Assembly: GCA_050180485.1 (NCBI GenBank)
Contig: JBFXED010000002.1
Location: 142,450 to 206,449 of the forward strand
Source of the DNA: CADEGL01 sp050180485
GTDB lineage: Bacteria > Pseudomonadota > Alphaproteobacteria > CADEGL01
Length of the DNA stretch: 64,000 nucleotides
Direction of reading: 5' to 3'
In this document: positions 9,001 to 15,028 of the stretch, one piece after another
Numbering within the stretch: the stretch's first letter is position 1
Layout: each line of letters starts with the position of its first letter
Notes under the pieces: model-generated
The model's database searches: none
Told to the model about the DNA's origin: nothing
What the model saw: only the letters and a program-made list of their open reading frames with translations
Program-made: the position numbers and the translations under genes

Positions 9001-11301
9001 CGCGCTGTTCGGCGGTGCGATGACGTTGAGCTGCAGACCCTCGAAGTTGCGCACATCCAGATCGAAGGCGCTGAAGTGGAACACCGCGCCTTGGCCGGTC
9101 ACGGAGTTCTGGTTGCTGTTCGACGCCAGGAAGGCCTGGAAAGCCGCGATGTCGGCCTGGACGGCCGCGCTGGCGTATTCCGCTGCCGTGAAAGTCAGCT
9201 GCAGCGTGTCGTAGCCGGAACCACCGTCGGCGTAGTCAGCGGCGCCCAGATTTTCGGACATGGTGTAGCGAACCACGTCGTGGCCAGCTTCGGCGTAGAC
9301 ACGATCGCCGCCCGCGCCGCCGTCGAGCGTGTCGTTGCCGCCCGCGCCGCCGATGACGCCATTGTCGCCCCAAATGACGTCGTTGCCCGTGCCGCCCGTA
9401 ATGACGTCATGGCCCGGCGAAACCGGCGCATGCAGGCCGCCCTGCCCCGGACCGACCTCGTAATTGTTCTCGAACCACGAGTACTGGAAGGTTTCGTCAT
9501 AGTTGGCGGTAAGCGGCAGGTTGGCGGCCGAGTAGGTTGGATCGACGACGATTAATTGGCCTTCGCCGTAATGGGCGGCCGGATTCTGGTTGTTGCCCGC
9601 CTTGACCGCGATGGCGACGATGACGGCGCCGGGAAACTCATCGGCTACGAAGGACTCCAGTGGCAGATTGTCGGCATCCCGAATACCGGGACACTGGTCG
9701 AAACTGTCGATCTTGACCTTGATGATCTCGCCGTCGACGTTCAGGTAGAGGACGACGTTGGAGATATCCCTGGAGAAGGCGGCGATATCCATGATCTCGC
9801 CGCCGTCGCCGTAGATTCGGTCGTCGCCGGCGCCGCCGTCGAGCGTGTCGTTACCGGCGCCGCCATAGACCGTGTCATCGCCCCAGACGCCGTAGATCGT
9901 GTCTTGATGGTCGCCGCCATACAGCGTGTCGTTCCAAGCGGAACTGGTCTGGCTGGCATCCCAGGAATAGTCGATGTAGCGGACCAGGAAATCGCTGGAA
10001 TCGTTCGTGATCGATCCCTGGTTCGCATAGGGCAACGCCTCGAAGACGATCGTGTCGAAGGATGCGCCGATGTCGATCGAGAGCAGGAAGTCGCTGCCGC
10101 CCGTGGTGTTGCTGAACAGCGAAGACCCGACCACCACGCCGTCATCCAGGATCGTCCAGCGCCCCTGCTCGCCCTCGCTGGCGAAGAACCAGCTGAGCGC
10201 GACCGACGTCTCCGTCACGTCGTGGTCGAACGAAACGATCAGCTGTTCGGATGCATGATGGACCGGATCGTAGCCGGTCTCCGCCGTCAACCATGGCGCG
10301 TTCGCGTAGGTACCCGAGGCGCCGATGCCGTCGGCATGGATGCCGACGTTGGAAAGACTGGCGGCGGTCAAAGTGCCATTCGAGTTCACATTGCGCGCCG
10401 TGACGTCGATACCGCCCCAAAGCGACGCGAAGTTCTGGCTGGTCAGGGTCCCGGCGGTTCCCGCACGCGCCGTCTGGCTGGCCGGGGCGGCTGGGTCGTC
10501 GCCGTAGATAACGTCGTTGTCGATGCCGCCCGAGATAACGTCGCGGCCGTCGCCGCCGAGCAGAAGGTCGTTGCCCTGGTCGCCGTTCAACGTATCGTCG
10601 CCGGCCTCGCCATAGACCGAGTCGTTGTCCTGGCCGCCGGAGACAACGTCGTTGCCGTTGCCGCCCCAGACCGTGTCGCCGCCGGAACCGCCGGCGATCG
10701 TGTCGTTGCCGTCGTCGCCCCAGATCGTGTCGTAGTCGTTGCCGCCGGCGATCGTGTCATTACCCGCGCCGCCGCGGATGATGTCCGCGCCCTGGCCACC
10801 GTCGACCGAATCGTTGCCCTCACCGGCAGAGATCGAGTCCTCGCCGTCGCCCCCAGAGATCTTGTCGTCGCCCAGACCGCCCTCGATCTGGTCGTTGCCG
10901 GCCTCGCCGTAAATCGTGTCGTTGTCCGCCCCGCCATCGATCGTGTCGTTGGCGTCGCCGCCATAGATCGTGTCCTTGCCCGCGCCGCCGACGATCGTAT
11001 CGTCGCCCGCCCCACCCGAAATCGAATCGTCGTTGTTACCGCCGTCGAGGTAATCCGCGCCGTCGCCGCCATAGAGCGTGTCGTTGCCGTCGCCGCCGAT
11101 CAGGCGGTCGTTGTCCGCGCCGCCATCCAGGGTGTCATTGCCCGTGCCGCCATCGAGCGTGTCGTTGCCGCTGTCGCCCCTGATCGTGTCGTTGCCGCCG
11201 AGACCCGCCAACACGTCATTGCCCGCGCCACCCGTGATGGTGTCGCGACTGCTCGTGCCGCTGAGGGTATCGTTGTTGTTAGTTCCGGTTTTGACAGCCA
11301 C
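1..11301 (-). CDS. Giant RTX / T1SS-143-type secreted adhesin (C-terminal part beyond window)
   Basis: A single minus-strand frame stays open from the GTG at 11301 to the window edge (3,767 codons, no stop), so the C terminus is missing. Approximate residues: 1-270 glycine/aspartate RTX nonapeptides (GGAGNDTL type); 274-448 an unnamed domain; 449-504 and 627-688 more RTX; 767-860 a cadherin/tandem-95-like domain (SGTASFTYTIADSHG); then about 18 Ig-like modules of ~110 residues carrying LSAGTDNGDGTWTLTP and DTDGSE. The unnamed domain recurs at 1214-1400. A sugar-binding-like segment lies at 1747-1894 and seven propeller-like repeats at 3290-3686. Such proteins leave by type I secretion, bind calcium and mediate adhesion or biofilm; the function here is inferred. 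No N-terminal signal peptide is visible, as expected for that route. An in-frame GTG at 11337, just after a TAA, is an alternative start. Confidence 0.9.
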   Translation of the reverse strand, partial: MAVKTGTNNNDTLSGTSSRDTITGGAGNDVLAGLGGNDTIRGDSGNDTLDGGTGNDTLDGGADNDRLIGGDGNDTLYGGDGADYLDGGNNDDSISGGAGDDTIVGGAGKDTIYGGDANDTIDGGADNDTIYGEAGNDQIEGGLGDDKISGGDGEDSISAGEGNDSVDGGQGADIIRGGAGNDTIAGGNDYDTIWGDDGNDTIAGGSGGDTVWGGNGNDVVSGGQDNDSVYGEAGDDTLNGDQGNDLLLGGDGRDVISGGIDNDVIYGDDPAAPASQTARAGTAGTLTSQNFASLWGGIDVTARNVNSNGTLTAASLSNVGIHADGIGASGTYANAPWLTAETGYDPVHHASEQLIVSFDHDVTETSVALSWFFASEGEQGRWTILDDGVVVGSSLFSNTTGGSDFLLSIDIGASFDTIVFEALPYANQGSITNDSSDFLVRYIDYSWDASQTSSAWNDTLYGGDHQDTIYGVWGDDTVYGGAGNDTLDGGAGDDRIYGDGGEIMDIAAFSRDISNVVLYLNVDGEIIKVKIDSFDQCPGIRDADNLPLESFVADEFPGAVIVAIAVKAGNNQNPAAHYGEGQLIVVDPTYSAANLPLTANYDETFQYSWFENNYEVGPGQGGLHAPVSPGHDVITGGTGNDVIWGDNGVIGGAGGNDTLDGGAGGDRVYAEAGHDVVRYTMSENLGAADYADGGSGYDTLQLTFTAAEYASAAVQADIAAFQAFLASNSNQNSVTGQGAVFHFSAFDLDVRNFEGLQLNVIAPPNSAPTANADTLSATEDEQAVWAPSALLANDTDPDAGDSIHLTGVGNAVGGTVALDGNGNVVFTPTANYSGTASFTYTIADSHGLTSAASVTVNVGAVADAPIVLAAAASGDEDTAIALNVSAALADMDGSETISSIVISGVPAGAMLSAGTDNGDGTWTLTPAQLAGLTITPPANSDADFVLTVSATATESAGDSATTTASIAVTVAAVADAPIVTTSPASGVEDSPIALNIGAAPTDTDGSESLSVTISGVPTGANLSAGTNNGDGTWTLTPAQLSGLTITPPPGSDADFNLTVAVTSTEANGGSAATTTATLAVSVAGDADAPTVHTTAASGNEDTAIALNVSAALTDTDGSETLSDITISGVPAGAVLSAGTNNGDGSWTLTQGQLSGLTITPPHNSDADFTLTVSATSTETSNGDTATTTASLAVMVNAVADAPTLSAGSMGSGTTIETGHLGTTGTLTGDNYAANWGGATITARNIDGSGNLTAASTSNVGINGAGIGASGNQASSPSIKAETGYDPINHISEQLIVQFNHDVTDATVAFTFFFASERGAIEQGVWTVLDDGVVVGTSLFANVSGGSDYSVLIDAGVKFDTIVFEATPYVDALGNDAQGSITDDSSDYLVRTIDYHYEDTSSVFLPGIATGNEDTAIPLAISAGLTDTDGSESLSVTIAGVPTGAILSAGTDNGDGTWTLTQAQLAGLTITPPHDSDVDFTLTVTATSTEANGGDTATTTAALNIVVNAVADAPTVTVSDSSGDEGSAIPLNVGAALTDIDGSESLSVTISGVPAGAVLSAGTNNGDGTWALTPGQLSGLTITPPPGSNADFTLHVSAASTEAANGDTATTTASLTVTVLDAHADAPTLAVSNASGDEDAAIALDIAAALTDTDGSETLSGITIAGVPAGAALSAGTDNGDGTWTLTPAQLSGLTITPPANSDADFNLTVSVTSTETSSGDTATTTATIAVAVNAVADAPSLSVGNSVVFHDDFDGETPSGGELNHFDFANWDVSTGSVDLIGNGYFDAFPGNGLYVDLAGTTNQYGGLTTNVTFAPGTYVIHIDLAGSIYAGVPGGVTISFGGYSENIVLDGLETASIDRTITLTEPAQLTIMDMGLSGNGNIGATLLGVSIAGGGAVGDEDTAIPLDIAAALTDTDGSEALSITLSGVPAGAILSAGTDNGDGSWTLTSAQLSGLTITPPHDSDVDFTLAVTATSTEGENGDTAITTGTLNVVVNAVADAPTLTTADASGNENSAIALSIASALTDTDGSESLSITISGVPAGAVLSAGTNNGDGTWTLTSAQLAGLTITPAANDGSDFTLTVTATSSEAANGDTATTTATIAVTVNDATADTPIVAVSNATGDEDTAIALSISSALTDTDGSETLSITIGGVPTGAVLSAGTDNGDGTWTLTPAQLAGLSITPPHNSDSDFTLTVTSTATETGNGDTATATAALLVTVNAVADAPVVAVSPASGDEDSAIPLSIGAALSDTDGSESITSIVISGVPTGATLSAGTDNGDGTWSLTPAQLAGLTITPPANSDADFSLTVAVTSTEANGGDTATTTASIAVSVNAVADDPIVTVSPASGDEDSAIPLAIGTALGDTDGSESITSIVISGVPTGAVLSAGTDNGDGTWTLTPGQLAGLTITPPHDSDVDFTLTVAVTSTEGANGDTATTTATINVSVNAVADDPVVTAQDVTGSQNSPIPLEITAAPTDTDGSETISITISGVPTGAVLSAGTDNGDGTWTLTPAQLAGLTITPPPGSDDDFTLTVSVTSTESENGDSATVTSSFTVTVDDATADTPTLSVSPASGNEDTAIALNIASALTDTDGSETLSVTISGVPEGASLSAGTDNGDGTWTLTPGQLAGLTITPPHNSDADFTLTVSSTSTETANGATSTTTASLAVTVNAVADAPSLAVSDASGSEDQPIALDIASALTDVDGSETLSITIAGVPTGASLSAGTDNGDGTWTLTPAQLAGLTVTPPANSDADFTLIVSATSTEAAGGSATTTASLAVTVNAVADDPVVTTSAASGDEDSAIPLSIGALLTDTDGSESITSLVISGVPAGASLSAGTNNGDGTWTLTPAQLAGLTITPPHNSDVDFSLTVSVTSTEGENGDTATTTASIAVTVAAVADDPTVTVENASGEQNTAIPLDIGASLNDTDGSETLSITISGVPTGATLSAGTDNGDGTWTLTQAQLSGLTITPPTDSAEDFTLTVTATATESENGDTAVVTSSLTVSVTDATADTPTLTVDPASGNEDTAIALNIASALADVDGSETLSITIAGVPAGAVLSAGTDNGDGTWTLTSAQLAGLTITPPVDSGDDFTLTISATSTETESGDTATITASLAVTVNAVADAASLATADASGNEDQPIALDIASALTDVDGSETLSITIAGVPTGASLSAGTDNGDGTWTLTPGQLGGLTITPALNNGDDFTLTVTATTTEGENGDTAITTASLNVSVTPVVDVPALSSTGAAGDEDTAIALNLTAALGDTDGSETLSQVEIHGLPDGATLSAGTYVPAAPPSDAVGGAEFQMNTFTVLEQSFASVTALPDGGFIATWQSMAQDGSAYGVFAQRYDADGNAVGRDGLTSGADEFQVNTTSSGNQFGPVITTVLADGSWVATWVGEDSDSSGIFAQRFDANGSPVGGEFQVNTAEGGTQYPATVTALAGGGFVVSWQGPDASNAGIFAQQYDANGVPVGGEFQVNTHDFSFQQNPSVTALADGGYVVTWDSYHQDSPGTFGVYGQRYDASGAPVGGEFLVNQTTEGQQMMPDIVGLADGGFVAVWQAMPQDGDGWGVYAQRFDASGAPVGSEILINETVSNDQMRPHVTALTTGGFAVVWQSTGQDGDGQGIYAREFRADGTPNSDEIAVNVTTAGHQANADITGLASGGFAVTWDGPDQNSSGVFGRVFEHTTPTVPGYWVVDANDVPGLTVTPPANSDQDFTLNLAVTATETETGETSTTTLSLTVNVNAVADAPALLADAAVHGTEDQAIA
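245..1435 (-). repeat. Seven ~55-residue propeller-like repeats within the adhesin
   Basis: On the minus strand seven consecutive units read ADGGFVVTW, then QDGxGxGVYAQRYDAxGxPVG and EFQVN. The units run from EFQMNTFTVLEQSF (near 1390) to VFGRVFEHTT (near 245). A count of seven with a conserved WxS/QDG core suggests one closed seven-bladed beta-propeller. The block sits where a normal Ig-like module has only the DNGDG loop, between LSAGT and GYWVVDANDVPGLTVT. Confidence 0.75.
1640..8730 (-). repeat. Array of ~18 Ig-like T1SS-143 modules (~337 bp each)
   Basis: The antisense of the GDGTWTLT codons recurs near 1749, 2086, 2423, 2760, 3104, 3433, 3770, 4108, 4446, 4787, 5125, 5462, 6250, 6594, 6930, 7861, 8200 and 8537. 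That is twelve modules in a row, then two groups of three separated by other domains. Each module reads roughly GDEDTAIPL, then DTDGSES, ISGVPTGAVLSAG, GDGTWTLTP, PPxSDxDFTLTV and NAVAD. Strong nucleotide similarity between modules makes the array prone to recombination and to assembly collapse. Confidence 0.9.
5620..6060 (-). other. Carbohydrate-binding-like domain segment in the adhesin
   Basis: Between two runs of Ig-like modules the protein reads VFHDDFDGETPSGGELNHFD, then FANWDVSTGSVDLIGNGYFD and GLYVDLAGTTNQYGG. This NW-V-SGSVDLIG and YVDLAG pattern resembles galactose-binding-like domains of the DUF642/choice-of-anchor type. The resemblance is from memory of the motif only. It could give the adhesin a glycan-binding site. 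Confidence 0.55.
10490..11290 (-). repeat. N-terminal RTX calcium-binding nonapeptide block
   Basis: Reading the minus strand gives tandem GGxGxDxLx units such as TITGGAGNDVLAGLGGNDTI from about residue 4 to 270 of the giant adhesin. Shorter RTX runs recur at about 9790-9955 and 9240-9420. RTX repeats form calcium-bound parallel beta-rolls and are usually near the C terminus of type I substrates, so this N-terminal placement is notable. Confidence 0.9.
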
Positions 11302-11832
11302 GGCGCCTACCCCAAACTTTGGGCCAGTTTCGGCCACTTATTCCCCGCAACCCCTTGAAAGATCACGGGACCTGATACTCCCGGTCCGTCAATTCGCAAA
11401 AATCAGGCCAATTACTGCGAGGCCCTAAAGGAAGAGAGGGGGCCGCCAGCCGCAGGATTCGCAGGGTCTTGCGGGCGATTCAGAAAGCGATGGAGAGTAC
11501 CTATAGAACCTAATATAACCATCTTCCTTAAATTTGCAAAAACAGGACTCCCGTTTTGCACTTCGAATCGCGGAAAGCTTGAAAATAGGGGTTTCCCACA
11601 GGGTGAGGCGGGCCAGGACGAAATCATGCGCATTGCGAATATCGTAAGTTTAACTTACGAACTCACAGCCAAATTTCTGAAAAATCCGTCTCCCGATAAG
11701 GCAAATTTCGTGCTGTCGTGCGATTTGCCTTTTCTCCGCGATGATCGCTTTCCCCTTACCCGTCCCTCGGGCACGATGCGCGCCCGCCGCGCCGCTGGCG
11801 CATTTTGAACCGACCTGTCAGGAGCCCCTCCC
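11302..11832. other. Intergenic region between the adhesin and the acyl-CoA operon
   Basis: About 530 bp without a convincing gene separates two divergently transcribed units. It is locally AT-richer than its surroundings (about 11500-11720). It must hold the promoters of both units and contains the palindrome at 11642-11660. A 60-codon open frame at 11626-11808 lacks plausible protein features. Confidence 0.7.
11642..11660. promoter_or_regulatory. Perfect 9-bp inverted repeat, candidate operator
   Basis: TCGTAAGTT-T-AACTTACGA: 9-bp arms around one base, in the AT-rich divergent intergenic region about 170 bp before the crotonase gene. Its size and symmetry suit a dimeric repressor such as a TetR-family acyl-CoA regulator. 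That assignment is inference; no regulator gene is adjacent. Confidence 0.5.
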
Positions 11833-12627
11833 GTGTACGAGAATTACAAGCGAATCAAATTCGAGCGGCGCGGCCGCGCATTGACCGTGACGCTCAACCG
11901 GCCGGACCTCCTGAACGCCATCGAAGCTGAGATGCACGAAGAGCTTGGCCGTGTGTTCTATGACGTAGCCGTGGATGAAGAGGCCGATGTCGTCATCCTG
12001 ACCGGCGCGGGGCGCGCCTTCTGCGCCGGCGGCGACATCAACTGGATGCAGGAGATGATCGACGACAAGCGCATCTGGGAGCGCACCCGCGTCGAGGCCA
12101 AAAAGATCGTCTACGGCCTCTTGGACTGCGAAAAGCCGATCATCGCCAAGGTCAACGGCGCAGCCATGGGCCTCGGCGCCACGATCGCCCTCTTCAGCGA
12201 CGTCATCTTCGCGGCCGAGGACGCCAAGATCGCGGACCCGCATGTGAGCGTGGGCCTCGTGGCAGGCGATGGCGGCGCCGTGATCTGGCCGCAGCTGATC
12301 GGCTATGCCCGTGCCAAGGAATATCTGATGACCGGCAAACCTTTGACCGGCGCCGACGCCGCGCGAATCGGCCTGGTGAACCACGCCGTGCCGTCGGTGG
12401 ATCTCGACGCCAAGGTGAACGAGTTCGCGGACCGGCTTCTGGCCGGCGCGACCCATGCCATCCGCTATTCCAAGACGGCGGTGAATATCGGCCTGAAGCA
12501 GTTGGCCCATTCCATCATGGACGCCAGCATCGCCTATGAGACGGTCAGCAACGGCCTGGCCGACCATCAGGAGGCCGTGAGCGCCTTCCGCGAGAAGCGT
12601 AAGCCGAAGTTCACCGGCAAGCTCTGA
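11833..12627 (+). CDS. Enoyl-CoA hydratase/isomerase (crotonase) family protein
   Basis: A 264-residue crotonase-fold protein, first gene of an acyl-CoA operon. The GTG start has AGGAG about 10 nt upstream. The oxyanion-hole motif FCAGGD lies at 63-68, and the GLGATIAL helix and DPHVSVGLVAGDGG segment follow near 113-148. In classical hydratases two catalytic glutamates occupy the GGGCE and PE positions; here they appear to be Thr117 and His137. The chemistry may therefore be isomerisation, hydrolysis or an aspartate-dependent hydration (GDGG) rather than standard beta-oxidation. Two acyl-CoA dehydrogenases follow 13 nt downstream, which supports a role in degrading an unusual acyl-CoA. Confidence 0.88.
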   Translation: MYENYKRIKFERRGRALTVTLNRPDLLNAIEAEMHEELGRVFYDVAVDEEADVVILTGAGRAFCAGGDINWMQEMIDDKRIWERTRVEAKKIVYGLLDCEKPIIAKVNGAAMGLGATIALFSDVIFAAEDAKIADPHVSVGLVAGDGGAVIWPQLIGYARAKEYLMTGKPLTGADAARIGLVNHAVPSVDLDAKVNEFADRLLAGATHAIRYSKTAVNIGLKQLAHSIMDASIAYETVSNGLADHQEAVSAFREKRKPKFTGKL

Positions 12628-12640
12628 GGCGGCTCAGGCG

Positions 12641-13801
12641 ATGGACTTCGCCGAACCCGAGCATATCGGAGCGCTGCGCGAGACGATCCGGCGCTTCCTC
12701 GCGCGCGAAATGCCGCCCGCGGAAGCGCAGCGTTGGGACCGGGAGGATAAATTCCCGCGCCCCGTGTTTGACAGGCTGGCGGCGCTCGGCGTCACCGGCT
12801 CGACCGTGCCCGAGGAATACGGCGGCAGCGGACGCGACATCCTGGCCACGATGGTGGCGATCGAGGAGTTGGGCCGGCGCAGCTTCCCCCTCGCCGTCGC
12901 CTTCATCAACTGCGCCTGCTACGGCGGGATGAACATCCTGGAATGCGGCTCGGAGAAGCAGAAGCGCGAGCTTCTGCCCCAACTCGCCGCGGGCAAGATG
13001 TGGTTCGCCTATGGGCTGACCGAGCCCGACGTCGGCGCGGATCTCGCCAGCGTGCGCACCACCGCCGTGCGCAAGGGCGACAAAGTCGTCATCAACGGCG
13101 CAAAGCGGTTCTGCACCGGCTCGGACATCGCCGAATACATCTACCTTCTGGTGAAAAGCGATCCCACGGCGCCGCGCTACCAGAATCTGTCCTTCGTGCT
13201 GGTGCCGCCCAAGGCGCGCGGCGTCACGCTCACGCGCATGGATACGATGGGCCTGCGCGGCTTCCCCTCCTTCGACGTGACGTTCGATGACGTCGAGGTG
13301 CCGGCCGAGAACATCGTCGGTGGCGAGGCGGGCTGGAACAAAGGCTGGCCCATGCTGGCCGGGCCGACCTTGGGCGTGGAGAAGCTGGAAGTCGCCGCCA
13401 TCGGTGTCGGCATCGCCGATGCGGCCGTGGATGACGCCTGGGCCTATAGCGAGCAGCGCCAGCAGTTCGGCAAGCCCGTTTCGTCCTATCAGGCCATCCG
13501 CCACATGCTGGCCGATGCGAAGACCAAGGTGCACGCGGCGCGCCTCATGCTCTACCACGCGGCGTGGCTGGCCGACCGCAACGAGAATTGCGACGTCGAG
13601 ACCTCGATGACCAAGCTGTTCGTGACCGAGACGGCGAAGTCGGTCGTGCTTGATTGCCAGACCGTCATGGGCGCATACGGTTATGCCCACGGGTTCGACA
13701 TGGAGCGCTATGTGCGCGACGTGCTGCTGCTGCCGATCATCGGCGGCTCGTCGTCGATCCAGCGCAACAACATCGCCAACCGCTTGGGATTGCCGCGCTG
13801 A
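12641..13801 (+). CDS. Acyl-CoA dehydrogenase family protein (first of tandem pair)
   Basis: 386 residues, the usual length for FAD-dependent acyl-CoA dehydrogenases, which oxidise an acyl-CoA at C2-C3 and pass electrons to ETF. The flavin/substrate signature YGLTEPDVGADLASVRT lies at 124-140, and the C-terminal helix has GAYGYAHGFDMERYVRD. The usual YEGT catalytic glutamate is absent (IIGGSSSIQ, Gly368). A glutamate at 247 (GVEKLE) aligns with the helix-G base of isovaleryl-CoA and long-chain dehydrogenases. The TGA overlaps the ATG of the next gene by one base, which implies coupled translation with its paralogue. Confidence 0.92.
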   Translation: MDFAEPEHIGALRETIRRFLAREMPPAEAQRWDREDKFPRPVFDRLAALGVTGSTVPEEYGGSGRDILATMVAIEELGRRSFPLAVAFINCACYGGMNILECGSEKQKRELLPQLAAGKMWFAYGLTEPDVGADLASVRTTAVRKGDKVVINGAKRFCTGSDIAEYIYLLVKSDPTAPRYQNLSFVLVPPKARGVTLTRMDTMGLRGFPSFDVTFDDVEVPAENIVGGEAGWNKGWPMLAGPTLGVEKLEVAAIGVGIADAAVDDAWAYSEQRQQFGKPVSSYQAIRHMLADAKTKVHAARLMLYHAAWLADRNENCDVETSMTKLFVTETAKSVVLDCQTVMGAYGYAHGFDMERYVRDVLLLPIIGGSSSIQRNNIANRLGLPR

Positions 13802-14964
13802 TGGATTTCCGCGAACCCGAGCATGTGACCCAGCTGCGCAAATCGCTCCGGCGCTTCGTCGCGGACGAGATGCCGCGCGAGGCCGCGCAGCGCTGGGACA
13901 AGAAAGACGAATTCCCGCGCGCGGAATTTCAGAAGCTGGTCGCGCTCGGCGTCACCGGCCTGACCGTGCCAGAGGAATATGGCGGCCACGGCCCGGACAT
14001 CACGGCCACCATGGCGACCATCGAAGAATTGTCGCGGCGCAGCCTGGCCATGGCCGTGCCCTACATCATGTGCGCCTGCTATGCGGGCATGAACATCATG
14101 GCCGCGGGCTCGCCGCGCCAGAAGAAAGAGCTGCTGCCGCGTGTGGCCGACGGCACGCTTCTGTTCGCGTATGGATTGACCGAGCCCGATGCAGGCGCGG
14201 ACTTGGCCAGCGTGCGCACGCGCGCGACGCGCAAGGGCGACATGTTGATCGTCAACGGCGCCAAGCGGTTCTGCACCGGCGCCGATCAGGCCGATTACAT
14301 CTATGCGCTGCTGAAAAGCGACGCCGACGCGCCGCGCTACAAGAACCTGTCTTTCGTCCTGGTACCGACGAAAGCCAAGGGCGTCACCATCACGCGCATG
14401 GACGGCATCGGCATGCGCGGCATGGGCCTGACCGACGTCGTGCTGGAAGACGTCGAAGTGCCGGTCGAGAATGTCGTAGGCGAAGAGGCGGGCTGGAATC
14501 AGGGCTGGCCCATGCTGGCGGGTCCCGCGCTGGATGTGGAGAAGCTCGAGGTCGCCGCCATGGCGCTGGGCTTGGCCACGGCGGCGCTCGACGACGCCTG
14601 GGCTTATGCGCACGAGCGCAAGCAGTTCGACAAGCCGATCGGCGCGCACCAATCGGTCCGCCACATGCTGGCCGAATCGAAGACGAAGCTTCTGGCCGCG
14701 CGCCTGGTGCTGCAGCAGGCATCGTGGCTGGCCGACACCAACAAACCCTGCGGCGTCGAAAGCTCGATGGCCAAGCTGTTCGTCTGCGAGGCGGCCGAGG
14801 AGATCATCCTGTCCTGCCAGCGCGTCATGGGCGCCTATGGCTGCGTCGCGGGCGTGGACATGGAGCGTTATGTCCGCGACATCCTGATCTTCCCCATCGC
14901 GGGCGGCTCCTCCGCCATCCAAAAGAACAACATCGCCAACCGCCTAGGGCTGAAACGCGGCTGA
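13801..14964 (+). CDS. Acyl-CoA dehydrogenase family protein (second of tandem pair)
   Basis: 387 residues, co-linear with the preceding enzyme from MDFREPEHV to NNIANRLGLKRG, so the pair is a tandem duplication. The start is the ATG at 13801 inside TGATG; a longer frame from 13654 would lie within the first gene and lacks homology. It has YGLTEPDAGADLASVRT at 124-140, Glu247 (DVEKLE) as the likely base and IAGGSSAIQ in place of YEGT. The two products may form a heteromer or act on different substrates. The crotonase upstream and LLM monooxygenase downstream complete the operon. Confidence 0.92.
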   Translation: MDFREPEHVTQLRKSLRRFVADEMPREAAQRWDKKDEFPRAEFQKLVALGVTGLTVPEEYGGHGPDITATMATIEELSRRSLAMAVPYIMCACYAGMNIMAAGSPRQKKELLPRVADGTLLFAYGLTEPDAGADLASVRTRATRKGDMLIVNGAKRFCTGADQADYIYALLKSDADAPRYKNLSFVLVPTKAKGVTITRMDGIGMRGMGLTDVVLEDVEVPVENVVGEEAGWNQGWPMLAGPALDVEKLEVAAMALGLATAALDDAWAYAHERKQFDKPIGAHQSVRHMLAESKTKLLAARLVLQQASWLADTNKPCGVESSMAKLFVCEAAEEIILSCQRVMGAYGCVAGVDMERYVRDILIFPIAGGSSAIQKNNIANRLGLKRG

Positions 14965-15028
14965 GCTTGCTCCGCGCCGGGTGCGCTCCTAGGATTTAGG
15001 AACAACGGGGAGAAAGCGGGAAGGTGCG

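Noticed and set aside
7117..11358. Plus-strand open frames of 812 and 600 codons over the adhesin N terminus
   Set aside because: They mirror the RTX and Ig-like codons, are dominated by DR/VV/RVV dipeptides, and show no family motifs. The minus strand reads clear RTX repeats here.
11626..11808. 60-codon plus-strand open frame in the intergenic gap
   Set aside because: No ribosome site, no recognisable motif, different base composition from coding neighbours, and it overlaps the palindrome.
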